5,993 nt of DNA from a bacterium (lineage in GTDB: Bacteria > Desulfobacterota > GWC2-55-46). The position numbers and the translations under genes are program-made. Within the stretch, counting starts at the first letter, position 1. Every line of letters begins with the position of its first letter. Positions 1 to 5,993 of this stretch are shown one piece after another. Location: assembly GCA_027310325.1 (NCBI GenBank), contig DAIDBB010000252.1:1-5993 (forward strand), read 5' to 3'. Below the pieces are notes generated by a model, which worked only from the letters and a program-made list of their open reading frames with translations, made no database searches and was not told the DNA's origin.

Positions 1-199
1 TCTCAAGACGAACCTCGGACTTACAGTTATCCTCGTCTCGCATGACCTTAACGTAGTATTCCGGCACGCCTCTACCGTGCTTTGCCTCAACAGGAAGGGC
101 CTCTGTTTCGGCCCTCCGAAAGAAGTCCTCGATGCCGAGCAGCTTTTAAGCCTTTACGGCGGAGACAGGGCGTTTTTTCAACACAGACACGGCTCTTAG
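1..199 (+). CDS. znuC: Zinc/manganese ABC transporter ATP-binding protein, C-terminal fragment
   Basis: This is the 3' end of an ABC ATPase cut by the left edge. The frame starting at base 2 gives 65 residues before the TAG at 197-199. Seen directly: the beta strand and H-loop (VILVSHDLNVV, switch histidine at visible residue 14), then the typical metal-importer tail with CLNRKG, a GPPKEVL segment and a histidine-bearing end (FFQHRHGS). The Walker A, Q-loop, signature and Walker B motifs lie outside the window. In this family the protein is the cytoplasmic ATPase that powers import of Zn2+ or Mn2+ delivered by a binding protein. The permease gene follows 42 bp downstream on the same strand, which supports the assignment and an operon. 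Metal choice (Zn, Mn or Fe) cannot be read from this fragment, so the symbol is a family label. Confidence 0.88.
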   Translation, partial: LKTNLGLTVILVSHDLNVVFRHASTVLCLNRKGLCFGPPKEVLDAEQLLSLYGGDRAFFQHRHGS

Positions 200-241
200 C
201 GGGGAAGGAAGGGCCTCCCGAAAAAGCGTTACCGAGCGAAC

Positions 242-1024
242 ATGACAATGCACAACTTCATTCTGCCGTTGCTGGTAGCCGTCTTCGTGGGAGCGAGCGC
301 AAGCCTGCTGGGGTCATTTGCAATATTGAAGAGGATGGCGCTCGTCGGAGACGCCCTTTCCCACGTGGCCCTGCCCGGGATGGCCCTGGCGCTCCTCTTT
401 AAATTTAACCCTTTCATAGGTGCCGTGGCCTTCCTTTTCATAAGTGTGATAGGGATTTGGGTGGTCGAGTACAGGAGTTCGCTCTCACTTGAGACTATCG
501 TTGGAGTATTTTTCACTTCAAGCCTTGCAATAGGAGCGCTCATAACGCCGGAGCAGGACCTTATCGAGGCCCTGTTCGGAAATATCGCAAATTTGAGCAC
601 TCAGGAGTCTATCGCGTCAATCGTACTTTCAACGGTACTTGTCGTTTCCATTCTCGCGATGCATAAGAAGCTAGCTCTTAATATGGTTTCGCAGGAGATG
701 GCCCAGACCGTAGGGATCAAAAACAGGCGGCTTGAAATCTTTTATCTCTTAAGCTTCGCTCTCGGTGTCGCGCTCGGGATAAGGTTCGTGGGAGCGCTCC
801 TGATGGGCTCTCTCGTCATAATCCCGGCCGCGTCCGCAAAGAACGTCTCAAAAAGTCTTCACTCCTTCATGCTCCTTAGCGTCATCTTCGGAGTTATTGC
901 TTCGGCCGCCGGGATATACGTCTCTCGCCTCTATTCTCTTTCTCCAGGACCTGTCTTTATTATCATAAGCGCCCTTATATTTGCCCTGACCCTCTTATTG
1001 CGGCAGCTTAAGAAAGTCGTATAA
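242..1024 (+). CDS. znuB: Metal ABC transporter permease, ABC-3 family (ZnuB/MntB/TroC type)
   Basis: A complete 260-residue integral membrane protein, the usual size for ZnuB. It should form the homodimeric inner-membrane channel of a zinc or manganese importer, driven by the ATPase encoded just upstream. Seen in sequence: N-terminal LLGSFAILKRMALVGDALSH (residues 22-41) running into VALPGMALA, the family's hallmark; an ETIVGVFFTSSLAIG block near 84-98; EMAQTVGIKNRR (152-163), the cytoplasmic coupling region; and RFVGALLMGSLVIIPAA (181-197). Hydrophobic stretches run throughout, and a basic tail (LRQLKKVV) ends the protein. The ATG at 242 is the first start after an in-frame stop; GAG at 234-236 is a short Shine-Dalgarno. 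ATG at 248 is an equally well-spaced alternative. The purine-rich GGGGAAGGAAGGG at 201-213 is too far away to serve. The 3' 30 bp overlap the convergent Pat-like gene. Substrate metal is inferred from family only. Confidence 0.93.
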   Translation: MTMHNFILPLLVAVFVGASASLLGSFAILKRMALVGDALSHVALPGMALALLFKFNPFIGAVAFLFISVIGIWVVEYRSSLSLETIVGVFFTSSLAIGALITPEQDLIEALFGNIANLSTQESIASIVLSTVLVVSILAMHKKLALNMVSQEMAQTVGIKNRRLEIFYLLSFALGVALGIRFVGALLMGSLVIIPAASAKNVSKSLHSFMLLSVIFGVIASAAGIYVSRLYSLSPGPVFIIISALIFALTLLLRQLKKVV

Positions 1025-3748
1025 ACGCGGTGACACGGCTCCGTCAGATATCTTTTTACTCAGATATATGCGAGCATCGACACTCAGGCATCCTTTGCCT
1101 GCATTTAGGGCAAGAAGCGGGTTTATCTCCATCTGCTCTATCTCCGGGAAGTCTTCTATAAGGCAAGAAAACCTCAAGAGTGTTTCTTCGAGCGCCCCGA
1201 TATCGGAGGCGGGCCTCCCCCTCCATTCCTTAAGAAGTGGAAGAGTTTTGAGTTGAGAGAGCATCCTCCCGGGGTCCGTGTTCCTCAGAGGATGTATGGA
1301 GAACGCGACATCCTTAAGGAGCTCTACCTGGATACCCCCTAGGCCCAGCATAACCAGAGGGCCGAATACCGGGTCTGGTGACATCCCTACGATAAGCTCC
1401 CTTGCTTCCTGTATAAGCGGCTGAAGTATCACCCCTTCCATCTCGTTTATCCGTCCGAGAGAGCCGAGCCTTTCAAGGAAGCCCGAATAGGCTTTTTTTA
1501 CCTCCCCCTCGTCCTTCGCGAAAGCAACGCCACCGATATCCGATTTGTGGATTATGGTCCTGGAGCGTATCTTCATAACGACAGGAAAGCCTATCCGCCG
1601 GGCTATTTCCACAGCTTCATCGGCGCTGTAGGCTGTCTTTGTTTCAACTGAAGGTATCCCGTATTCCGAAAGAAGCCTGAGCGCGGCTTCTGGCGGCATC
1701 CAGCCCCCTTCAAGGCCCCATTGCCCCACTACCTTTCTGGCCTTTTCGGGGTCTATGTCCTTGAACCTGACTACCCTCCCCTCGGCCCCAAACCTGAAGA
1801 GAGCGTAGTTATAGGCGTGGGAAAGGGCCCTAACCGCCTCCTCGGGAAACACAAAGGGCCGTATGGAGTAGCCGGAATCCTTCCGCATGTCTGAAAGGAG
1901 CGTTTCAGACATCATGAAGCACGTGACAACGGGCTTATCGACGGAATAACCCGATATAACCTCATTCACCGCCTTGAAGACATCCTCCGGACGCGTAACG
2001 AACGGCGGGATGTATATTACTATGATGGAGTCGATATCCGGGTCGTCAAGGAGGATAGATAAGGTCTCTCTGTAGTTTTCGGGCGGGGCGGTCGCTATCA
2101 TGTCGATGGGATTTTCAACGGAGGCAGAGGCCGGAAGAAACTCCCTCAATCTTTTACGCGTTGGTTCCGAAAGAGGCTCAACCTTGAGGCCTGCCCCTAC
2201 GCAGGCATCCGCCGCAAGGACCCCTGGGCCGCCGGCGTTAGTTATTATGCCTACCCGGGGCCCCTTTGGGAGGGGCTGGTGTGCAAGGAATTCCGCGGCG
2301 TAGAACATCTCCTGTATGGTATCCACCCGTATTACCCCGGACTGCTTGAAGAGGGCATCGACAGCGACGTCGGATACGGCGAGAGCCCCTGTATGGGAGG
2401 TAGCGGCCTGCGCCCCGGCCTTGGACCTACCGGCCTTTACGGCGATAATCGGCTTTCTATAAGAGATGCGTCTTGCGGATCGTCCGAACTTTCTGGGGTT
2501 TCCGAAGGACTCCATGTAAAGGACTATGACACCGGTATTTTTATCATCTTCCCAGTATTCAAGTAGATCATCGTTCGATATGTCTATGCGGTTTCCGAAG
2601 CTTACGAAATTGGCTATCCCAAGGTTAAGGCTCCGGGCGTTGTCAAGCAGTGCCAGGCCGAGGGCCCCGCTCTGCGTGCCGATGCTTAAGTTGCCAAAAG
2701 GCGGCGTTACAGGAGAGAACGTGGCGTTTAACTTGACTTCAGGGTCGTTATTCATGATACCCAGGCAGTTGGGCCCTACAACCCTCATCCCGTATGACAG
2801 GACCTTCTCCATAAGGGCCTTTTCGAGCGATTTGCCGACCTCTCCCGCCTCGCCGAACCCAGAAGAAATTATTACCAGGCTTCCGATACCTTTTTGAGCG
2901 CACTGATCGACCGTTTCCATTACCGACGAGGCGGGAACGACCACTACGGCAAGGTCTATATCGCCGGGGATGTCGAGGACCGTCGGGTATGAAAGGACCC
3001 CGGCCACGGAGTCCGTTTTGGGGTTTACCGGGAATACCACTCCGTTGAACCCTTCATCGATCATGTTCCTGAAAAGGGCGCCTCCGACGCTCCTGGGGTC
3101 CCTTGAAGCGCCTATGACCGCTACCCTTTTAGGGCATAGAATCTTTCTCACACCCGCGCTCCTGGCGACATGTTCCCGGTAAGCCTGGCGCTTTGAATAC
3201 TCTTCCTGGTCTTTCAGGTCTATGACTATCTCATAGACGCCGTCGGATAATTGTTTTTCGATCCTGAAGCCGCTTTCATCGAAGACCTCGAGCATCCTGG
3301 TATTTTCATCGAGGACCCGCGCCTCAAAACGCGTGATGTTGTAAGCGGTCGCAGCCTTTACGAGCTGCTCGAGAAGAAGGGTCCCTATCCCTCTCAACTG
3401 AATATTGTCTTCCACGGTAAAAGCGATCTCTGCGCCCTTGCCATCCGGAAGCGCGTCCCAGCTGCCTACGGCCACGATCCTTTCCTTCTCGCCTTCTCCT
3501 GTCGTCGCCACACAGGCGTATCTCCGGGGCGGGGCCGACTCGGTGAAATGCCTGAGGTCTTCCTCTGTCATATGGTCTTTTGAGTACTGGAACCTAAGAT
3601 ACCGGCTTCTTGGGCTGAGCCTGTTGAAAAGCTCTTCCATCCTTTTCTTGTCATCAGGACGAACGAGCCTTATGCGAAGGCTCTGCCCGTTACGGAGTAT
3701 GACCTCGATACCGTCCGACTCGAGTGTTAACTTCTTTTCGACAGACAT
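995..3748 (-). CDS. pat: GNAT acetyltransferase / ADP-forming acyl-CoA synthetase fusion (Pat-like, GNAT-first order)
   Basis: A 917-residue cytoplasmic multidomain protein. Domains seen in order: GNAT N-acetyltransferase, about 22-178, with acetyl-CoA-binding motif QLRGIG (117-122) and a candidate general base E107 in AEIAF; Rossmann CoA-binding domain, about 200-300 (VIGASRDPRSVGG, 211-223); succinyl-CoA-ligase-like domains, about 345-640, with PNCLG (326-330), TSHTGA carrying H452, and NAGGPG (504-509); ATP-grasp domain, about 680-900, with IIHKSDIGG (H734), LKDVAF (D813) and EINPLL (E874, N876). Known Pat enzymes acetylate lysines of acyl-CoA synthetases such as Acs; in Salmonella Pat the GNAT domain is C-terminal, whereas in Streptomyces PatA it is N-terminal as here. 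Both histidines that carry phosphate in ADP-forming acetyl-CoA synthetases are present, so the ligase half may be active (acyl-CoA + ADP + Pi to acid + CoA + ATP, or the reverse). An in-frame TAA sits directly before the ATG, which fixes the upstream limit; the ribosome site is weak (GGG at 3757-3759, 8 nt away). The gene is monocistronic as far as can be seen. Whether it is mainly a regulator or an enzyme is open. Confidence 0.9.
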   Translation of the reverse strand: MSVEKKLTLESDGIEVILRNGQSLRIRLVRPDDKKRMEELFNRLSPRSRYLRFQYSKDHMTEEDLRHFTESAPPRRYACVATTGEGEKERIVAVGSWDALPDGKGAEIAFTVEDNIQLRGIGTLLLEQLVKAATAYNITRFEARVLDENTRMLEVFDESGFRIEKQLSDGVYEIVIDLKDQEEYSKRQAYREHVARSAGVRKILCPKRVAVIGASRDPRSVGGALFRNMIDEGFNGVVFPVNPKTDSVAGVLSYPTVLDIPGDIDLAVVVVPASSVMETVDQCAQKGIGSLVIISSGFGEAGEVGKSLEKALMEKVLSYGMRVVGPNCLGIMNNDPEVKLNATFSPVTPPFGNLSIGTQSGALGLALLDNARSLNLGIANFVSFGNRIDISNDDLLEYWEDDKNTGVIVLYMESFGNPRKFGRSARRISYRKPIIAVKAGRSKAGAQAATSHTGALAVSDVAVDALFKQSGVIRVDTIQEMFYAAEFLAHQPLPKGPRVGIITNAGGPGVLAADACVGAGLKVEPLSEPTRKRLREFLPASASVENPIDMIATAPPENYRETLSILLDDPDIDSIIVIYIPPFVTRPEDVFKAVNEVISGYSVDKPVVTCFMMSETLLSDMRKDSGYSIRPFVFPEEAVRALSHAYNYALFRFGAEGRVVRFKDIDPEKARKVVGQWGLEGGWMPPEAALRLLSEYGIPSVETKTAYSADEAVEIARRIGFPVVMKIRSRTIIHKSDIGGVAFAKDEGEVKKAYSGFLERLGSLGRINEMEGVILQPLIQEARELIVGMSPDPVFGPLVMLGLGGIQVELLKDVAFSIHPLRNTDPGRMLSQLKTLPLLKEWRGRPASDIGALEETLLRFSCLIEDFPEIEQMEINPLLALNAGKGCLSVDARIYLSKKISDGAVSPRLYDFLKLPQ

Positions 3749-3890
3749 TTATTCAACCCGTTATTTTTTTAAGAAACGCTTCATATATATTTTTGCCTTG
3801 TTTTAAAAAAAAGCAACAATACGCACAAAAATAAATCTTTAAATATATCAGGACCTCTATTATTATGGTCCACGGGAGGCGTAAAAACAT
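3749..3890. promoter_or_regulatory. AT-rich divergent intergenic region with promoters for the Pat-like gene and rlmI
   Basis: These 142 bp separate two divergently read genes, so promoters for both must lie here unless transcription comes from farther away. The stretch is much richer in A and T than the flanking genes, with an A8 run at 3805-3812, ATATATAT near 3783-3790 and TTTAAATATAT at 3838-3848. The best leftward candidate is TTGTGC (complement of 3823-3828), 17 bp, TAAAAC (complement of 3800-3805); both boxes match the sigma-70 consensus poorly. A rightward candidate is TTGCCT (3793-3798), 18 bp, CAATAC (3817-3822), also weak. A 5-bp inverted repeat, GGACC (3851-3855) and GGTCC (3867-3871), lies just upstream of the rlmI ribosome site and might be an operator or chance. 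The presence of promoters is inferred from gene layout; the exact boxes are uncertain. Confidence 0.5.
3874..3879 (+). promoter_or_regulatory. Ribosome binding site of rlmI
   Basis: GGGAGG is a strong Shine-Dalgarno match, 11 nt before the ATG at 3891. This spacing is slightly long but workable. It supports the ATG at 3891 as the start; the ATG at 3865 lies upstream of the site and in another frame. Confidence 0.65.
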
Positions 3891-5057
3891 ATGGAAACAG
3901 TCACAATCGCCCGACCGTCACGGATACTCTCAGGTCATCTTTGGGTCTTCTCCAATGAGCTTAAGGAAAGCCCCAAAAGATATGAGCCGGGTTCAATACT
4001 CGAGCTGAGGGACAAGTCCGGGAGCTTTCTCGGCATCGGCTATGTCAATCCGCATTCTCTTATATCAATAAGGGTCCTTACAAGAAGGAAAGAAGAGATT
4101 AACGAAGAGTTCTTTCGAACTCGGATAAATGACGCCCTCGCGTACAGGAGGCGCTTTCTGCCGGACGCGGGTTCTTTCAGGGCAGTCTACAGTGAAAGCG
4201 ACCTCCTTCCCGGCCTTATCGTAGATAAATACGAGGACTGCCTTTCGATCCAGTTCCTGACGTTGGGCATGGAGAAGTGGTCCGATCGCGTATTGAAGGT
4301 ATTGGACGAGGTATTCTCGCCCGCTGTCATGGTATTGAGAAACGACTCTTCAGCCAGGACGCTCGAGGGTCTGCCCCTTGAAAAAAAGGTCGTTAAGGGG
4401 TCTCTGGAGAAGCTCCCTGTCATAAGGGATAAGAAAACGCTCATAGAGATAGATCCGTTCGGCGGACAAAAGACGGGCTTCTTTCTCGACCAGTCCGAGA
4501 ACAGAAACGCCTTCGGCGACTTGATATCCCCCGATGGGACGGGACTCGACCTGTTCTGCTACTACGGGGCATGGGGCCTTAAGATGGCCGAAAAGGGGGC
4601 AACTTTAACGGGCGTCGATTCATCGGAAGAGGCCCTTACGATAGCTCGGAGAAACGCTGGGCTTAATGACCTCACCGGCAGGTGCTCTTTCGTAAAGGCG
4701 GACGTCTTCGCATTTACCAGAGACGCCCTTTCAAAGGGGCTGTCGTATGACTTTATCGTCCTGGACCCGCCCGCCTTTGTTAAAAGCAAGGCAAAGATAA
4801 AAGAGGCCCTGCGGGGGTACCGTGAGCTAAACGCCTCGTGCATGTCGCTCCTCAAGCCGCACGGGCTGCTAGCCACGTCCTCGTGTTCGCACCATGTCGA
4901 TAGGAATATTTTTATCGAGATGCTCGGAAGCTCTGCCAGGGACTCCGGTAAAAAGGTCCGGATACTGGAGATACGCTCACAGGCAAAAGACCATCCGATA
5001 TCGCTAGCGGTCCCTGAAACAGAGTATCTAAAGTGCCTTTTCCTTGAGGTATCTTGA
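3891..5057 (+). CDS. rlmI: 23S rRNA (cytosine-5)-methyltransferase, RlmI family
   Basis: A complete 388-residue class I SAM-dependent methyltransferase, close to the usual length of RlmI (about 400). In E. coli RlmI makes m5C1962 in 23S rRNA. Domains seen: an N-terminal PUA RNA-binding domain, about 1-70 (HLWVFSNELKE, then GSILELRD and FLGIGYVNP); the central domain typical of RlmI, about 75-185, with YSESDLLPGLIVDKYED (100-116); and a Rossmann methyltransferase domain from about 188, opening with GQKTGFFLDQSENR (192-205). SAM-binding motif I is LDLFCYYGAWG (219-229), followed by acidic D243; motif IV is DPPAF (292-296); motif VI is SSCSHH with C332, the expected catalytic cysteine that attacks C6 of cytosine. 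All key residues are present. The gene appears to stand alone: divergent from the Pat-like gene and convergent with the permease, with 34 bp between stop codons and no clear terminator hairpin. A paralogous target base (RlmK/RlmO-like) cannot be excluded from sequence alone. Confidence 0.92.
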   Translation: METVTIARPSRILSGHLWVFSNELKESPKRYEPGSILELRDKSGSFLGIGYVNPHSLISIRVLTRRKEEINEEFFRTRINDALAYRRRFLPDAGSFRAVYSESDLLPGLIVDKYEDCLSIQFLTLGMEKWSDRVLKVLDEVFSPAVMVLRNDSSARTLEGLPLEKKVVKGSLEKLPVIRDKKTLIEIDPFGGQKTGFFLDQSENRNAFGDLISPDGTGLDLFCYYGAWGLKMAEKGATLTGVDSSEEALTIARRNAGLNDLTGRCSFVKADVFAFTRDALSKGLSYDFIVLDPPAFVKSKAKIKEALRGYRELNASCMSLLKPHGLLATSSCSHHVDRNIFIEMLGSSARDSGKKVRILEIRSQAKDHPISLAVPETEYLKCLFLEVS

Positions 5058-5091
5058 GAGGTCGTGAGGATAATCTAAGAACGCTCCTTAT

Positions 5092-5993
5092 CTACATGAG
5101 GGTTAAGAATATCCTGTAAACTATCATATTAAGTATTGTCAGGGGTATCCCGACCCAGGCGAATTCGAGGAATGTGATCGTCTTGCCTTTTCTTTCAGCA
5201 AGCTGTATCACGATTACGTTGCTCGCGGCCCCGAGGATGAGGAGATTGCCGGCTGTCGTTGAACCGGCAGCCAGGGCCATCATCCCTTTCGTGGTAAGGC
5301 CCAGGTGATTCGCCACGGGCAGGAACAGGGCCACAAAAGGGACATTTGAAAGCAATTGGCTTAAAGAAACGCTTAAGATAAGTATTAGGTCTACCGAAGA
5401 CAGGTCCGCGCCGAAGCGGGGAATATATGACTGCAGCACGCCCGAATCCCAGACCGCCCCCATCAAAATAAAAAGCGCGATAAAAAATATCAGCGTCTCC
5501 CAGTTTATATTCTTCAATATCCTGAATCTCCTGGGGCTGAATAGAATAACCGGAAGCGCAGAGATAATTGAAATGTAGGTAAGCCTGAAGTCGAGGTCGG
5601 TTTTAAAGACGGTTAAAGTCTTGACTATTATCAAGGCAATGAGGAGGATGAGCGAGACCTTCGAGAGTAACGCAAGCTTATGGTCTTTTATCACATATCC
5701 GGGCTTTTCGGGAAGGTCCTTTTTGAAGTCATTTCTAAAGAATAGTTTGAGCGCGAGATAAGCAAGCAGGAGATTTACGGCAGTTGGCAGTGCAAGGTAC
5801 TTTAGGAATGTCAGAAATGGCTTCGGGATGTTTCCGCCCGTAGCGATAAGGAGATTTTGCGGGTTTCCTATTGGGCTTGGTACGCTACCTATTGTAATGG
5901 CAAAGCAGAGTGACAGAAGCAAAAGCTTAGGCTGGATATCATGTCTTTCGGCGAACGATAGAACAAGCGGGGTTCCGATGATAGCTACCGTAT
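5092..5993 (-). CDS. Anion/carboxylate permease of the ion transporter superfamily (SLC13/ArsB/YbiR-like), C-terminal part
   Basis: The gene is read leftward and its 5' end lies beyond the right edge; 299 residues are visible up to the TAG at 5092-5094. The frame stays open to base 5993 and codes for typical family sequence (IIGTPLVLSFAERHDIQP), so the in-frame TTG at 5920-5922 is not the start. The protein is strongly hydrophobic, with about eight membrane segments visible. Two half-repeat signatures are seen: GSVPSPIGNPQN (visible residues about 35-46, end of the first half) and AGNLLILGAASNVIV (about 247-261, second half), plus SNVPF (215-219). A charged cytoplasmic loop (FFRNDFKKDLPEKPG, about 84-98) separates the halves. 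These Gly/Asn hairpins bind substrate and Na+ in the SLC13/DASS group; related families move arsenite, citrate, dicarboxylates or Na+/H+. Substrate here is unknown. No arsenic genes or dicarboxylate enzymes lie nearby to guide the choice. Confidence 0.82.
   Translation of the reverse strand, partial: TVAIIGTPLVLSFAERHDIQPKLLLLSLCFAITIGSVPSPIGNPQNLLIATGGNIPKPFLTFLKYLALPTAVNLLLAYLALKLFFRNDFKKDLPEKPGYVIKDHKLALLSKVSLILLIALIIVKTLTVFKTDLDFRLTYISIISALPVILFSPRRFRILKNINWETLIFFIALFILMGAVWDSGVLQSYIPRFGADLSSVDLILILSVSLSQLLSNVPFVALFLPVANHLGLTTKGMMALAAGSTTAGNLLILGAASNVIVIQLAERKGKTITFLEFAWVGIPLTILNMIVYRIFLTLM

Noticed and set aside
82..402. Open frame on + spanning the znuC/znuB junction (106 codons)
   Set aside because: It lies out of frame across two well-supported genes, has arginine/proline-rich composition and resembles no family; it is a shadow frame.
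965..978. Small perfect hairpin ATAAG-CGCC-CTTAT near the end of znuB
   Set aside because: It is a 5-bp stem inside coding sequence with no following T run in either direction, and is likely chance.
1031..1057. Possible intrinsic terminator for znuB: TGAC (1031-1034) pairing with GTCA (1043-1046), then TTTTT at 1053-1057
   Set aside because: The stem is only 4 bp with an 8-nt loop, and the T run begins 6 nt after it. It also lies within the coding sequence of the convergent gene. Too weak to call.
2279..3806. Several antisense open frames of 70-133 codons opposite the Pat-like gene
   Set aside because: They overlap strongly supported domain-coding sequence, lack ribosome sites or recognisable domains, and are explained by the codon bias of the real gene.
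3851..3871. GGACC/GGTCC inverted repeat as a defined operator
   Set aside because: The arms are only 5 bp with an 11-nt spacer; it could easily be chance, so it is mentioned only within the regulatory region.
5058..5091. Shared bidirectional terminator expected between rlmI and the convergent permease gene
   Set aside because: The 34-bp gap has no convincing inverted repeat (only GATAA/TTATC, 5 bp) and no T run.
5920..5922. TTG as start codon of the leftward permease
   Set aside because: The frame continues open to the window edge with family-typical transmembrane sequence, so the real start is outside the window.

Overview
The window looks like ordinary chromosomal sequence from a bacterium of moderate GC. 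It is almost wholly coding and shows no mobile element, CRISPR array, tRNA or rRNA. The gene set is a zinc/manganese-type ABC importer, a GNAT / ADP-forming acyl-CoA synthetase fusion, an RlmI-type 23S rRNA methyltransferase and an ion-transporter-superfamily permease. That mix, together with the GNAT-first order of the fusion, would fit a deltaproteobacterial, Nitrospirota or similar lineage. This lineage guess is low-confidence because the window contains no phylogenetic marker.

Layout. Positions 1-1024 (+) hold the 3' end of a metal ABC transporter ATPase (ZnuC type) and then its complete ABC-3 membrane permease (ZnuB type), evidently one operon that enters from the left. Positions 995-3748 (-) hold a 917-residue Pat-like protein: an N-terminal GNAT acetyltransferase domain, a CoA-binding domain, succinyl-CoA-synthetase-like domains and a C-terminal ATP-grasp domain. 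Its last codons overlap the 3' end of the permease gene by 30 bp, tail to tail. Positions 3749-3890 are an AT-rich, non-coding divergent spacer that must carry the promoters for the Pat-like gene (leftward) and the methyltransferase gene (rightward). Positions 3891-5057 (+) hold the rRNA m5C methyltransferase, complete. Positions 5092-5993 (-) hold the C-terminal part of a 12-TM-type anion/carboxylate permease whose start lies beyond the right edge.

How the genes relate. Only znuC-znuB form a clear functional unit, namely metal import. The other three genes look like independent transcription units in alternating orientation. The most notable element is the Pat-like fusion: it keeps both histidines that act as phospho-carriers in ADP-forming acyl-CoA synthetases, so it may be catalytically active as a ligase as well as a lysine acetyltransferase. 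I found no sign of an entirely new system here.
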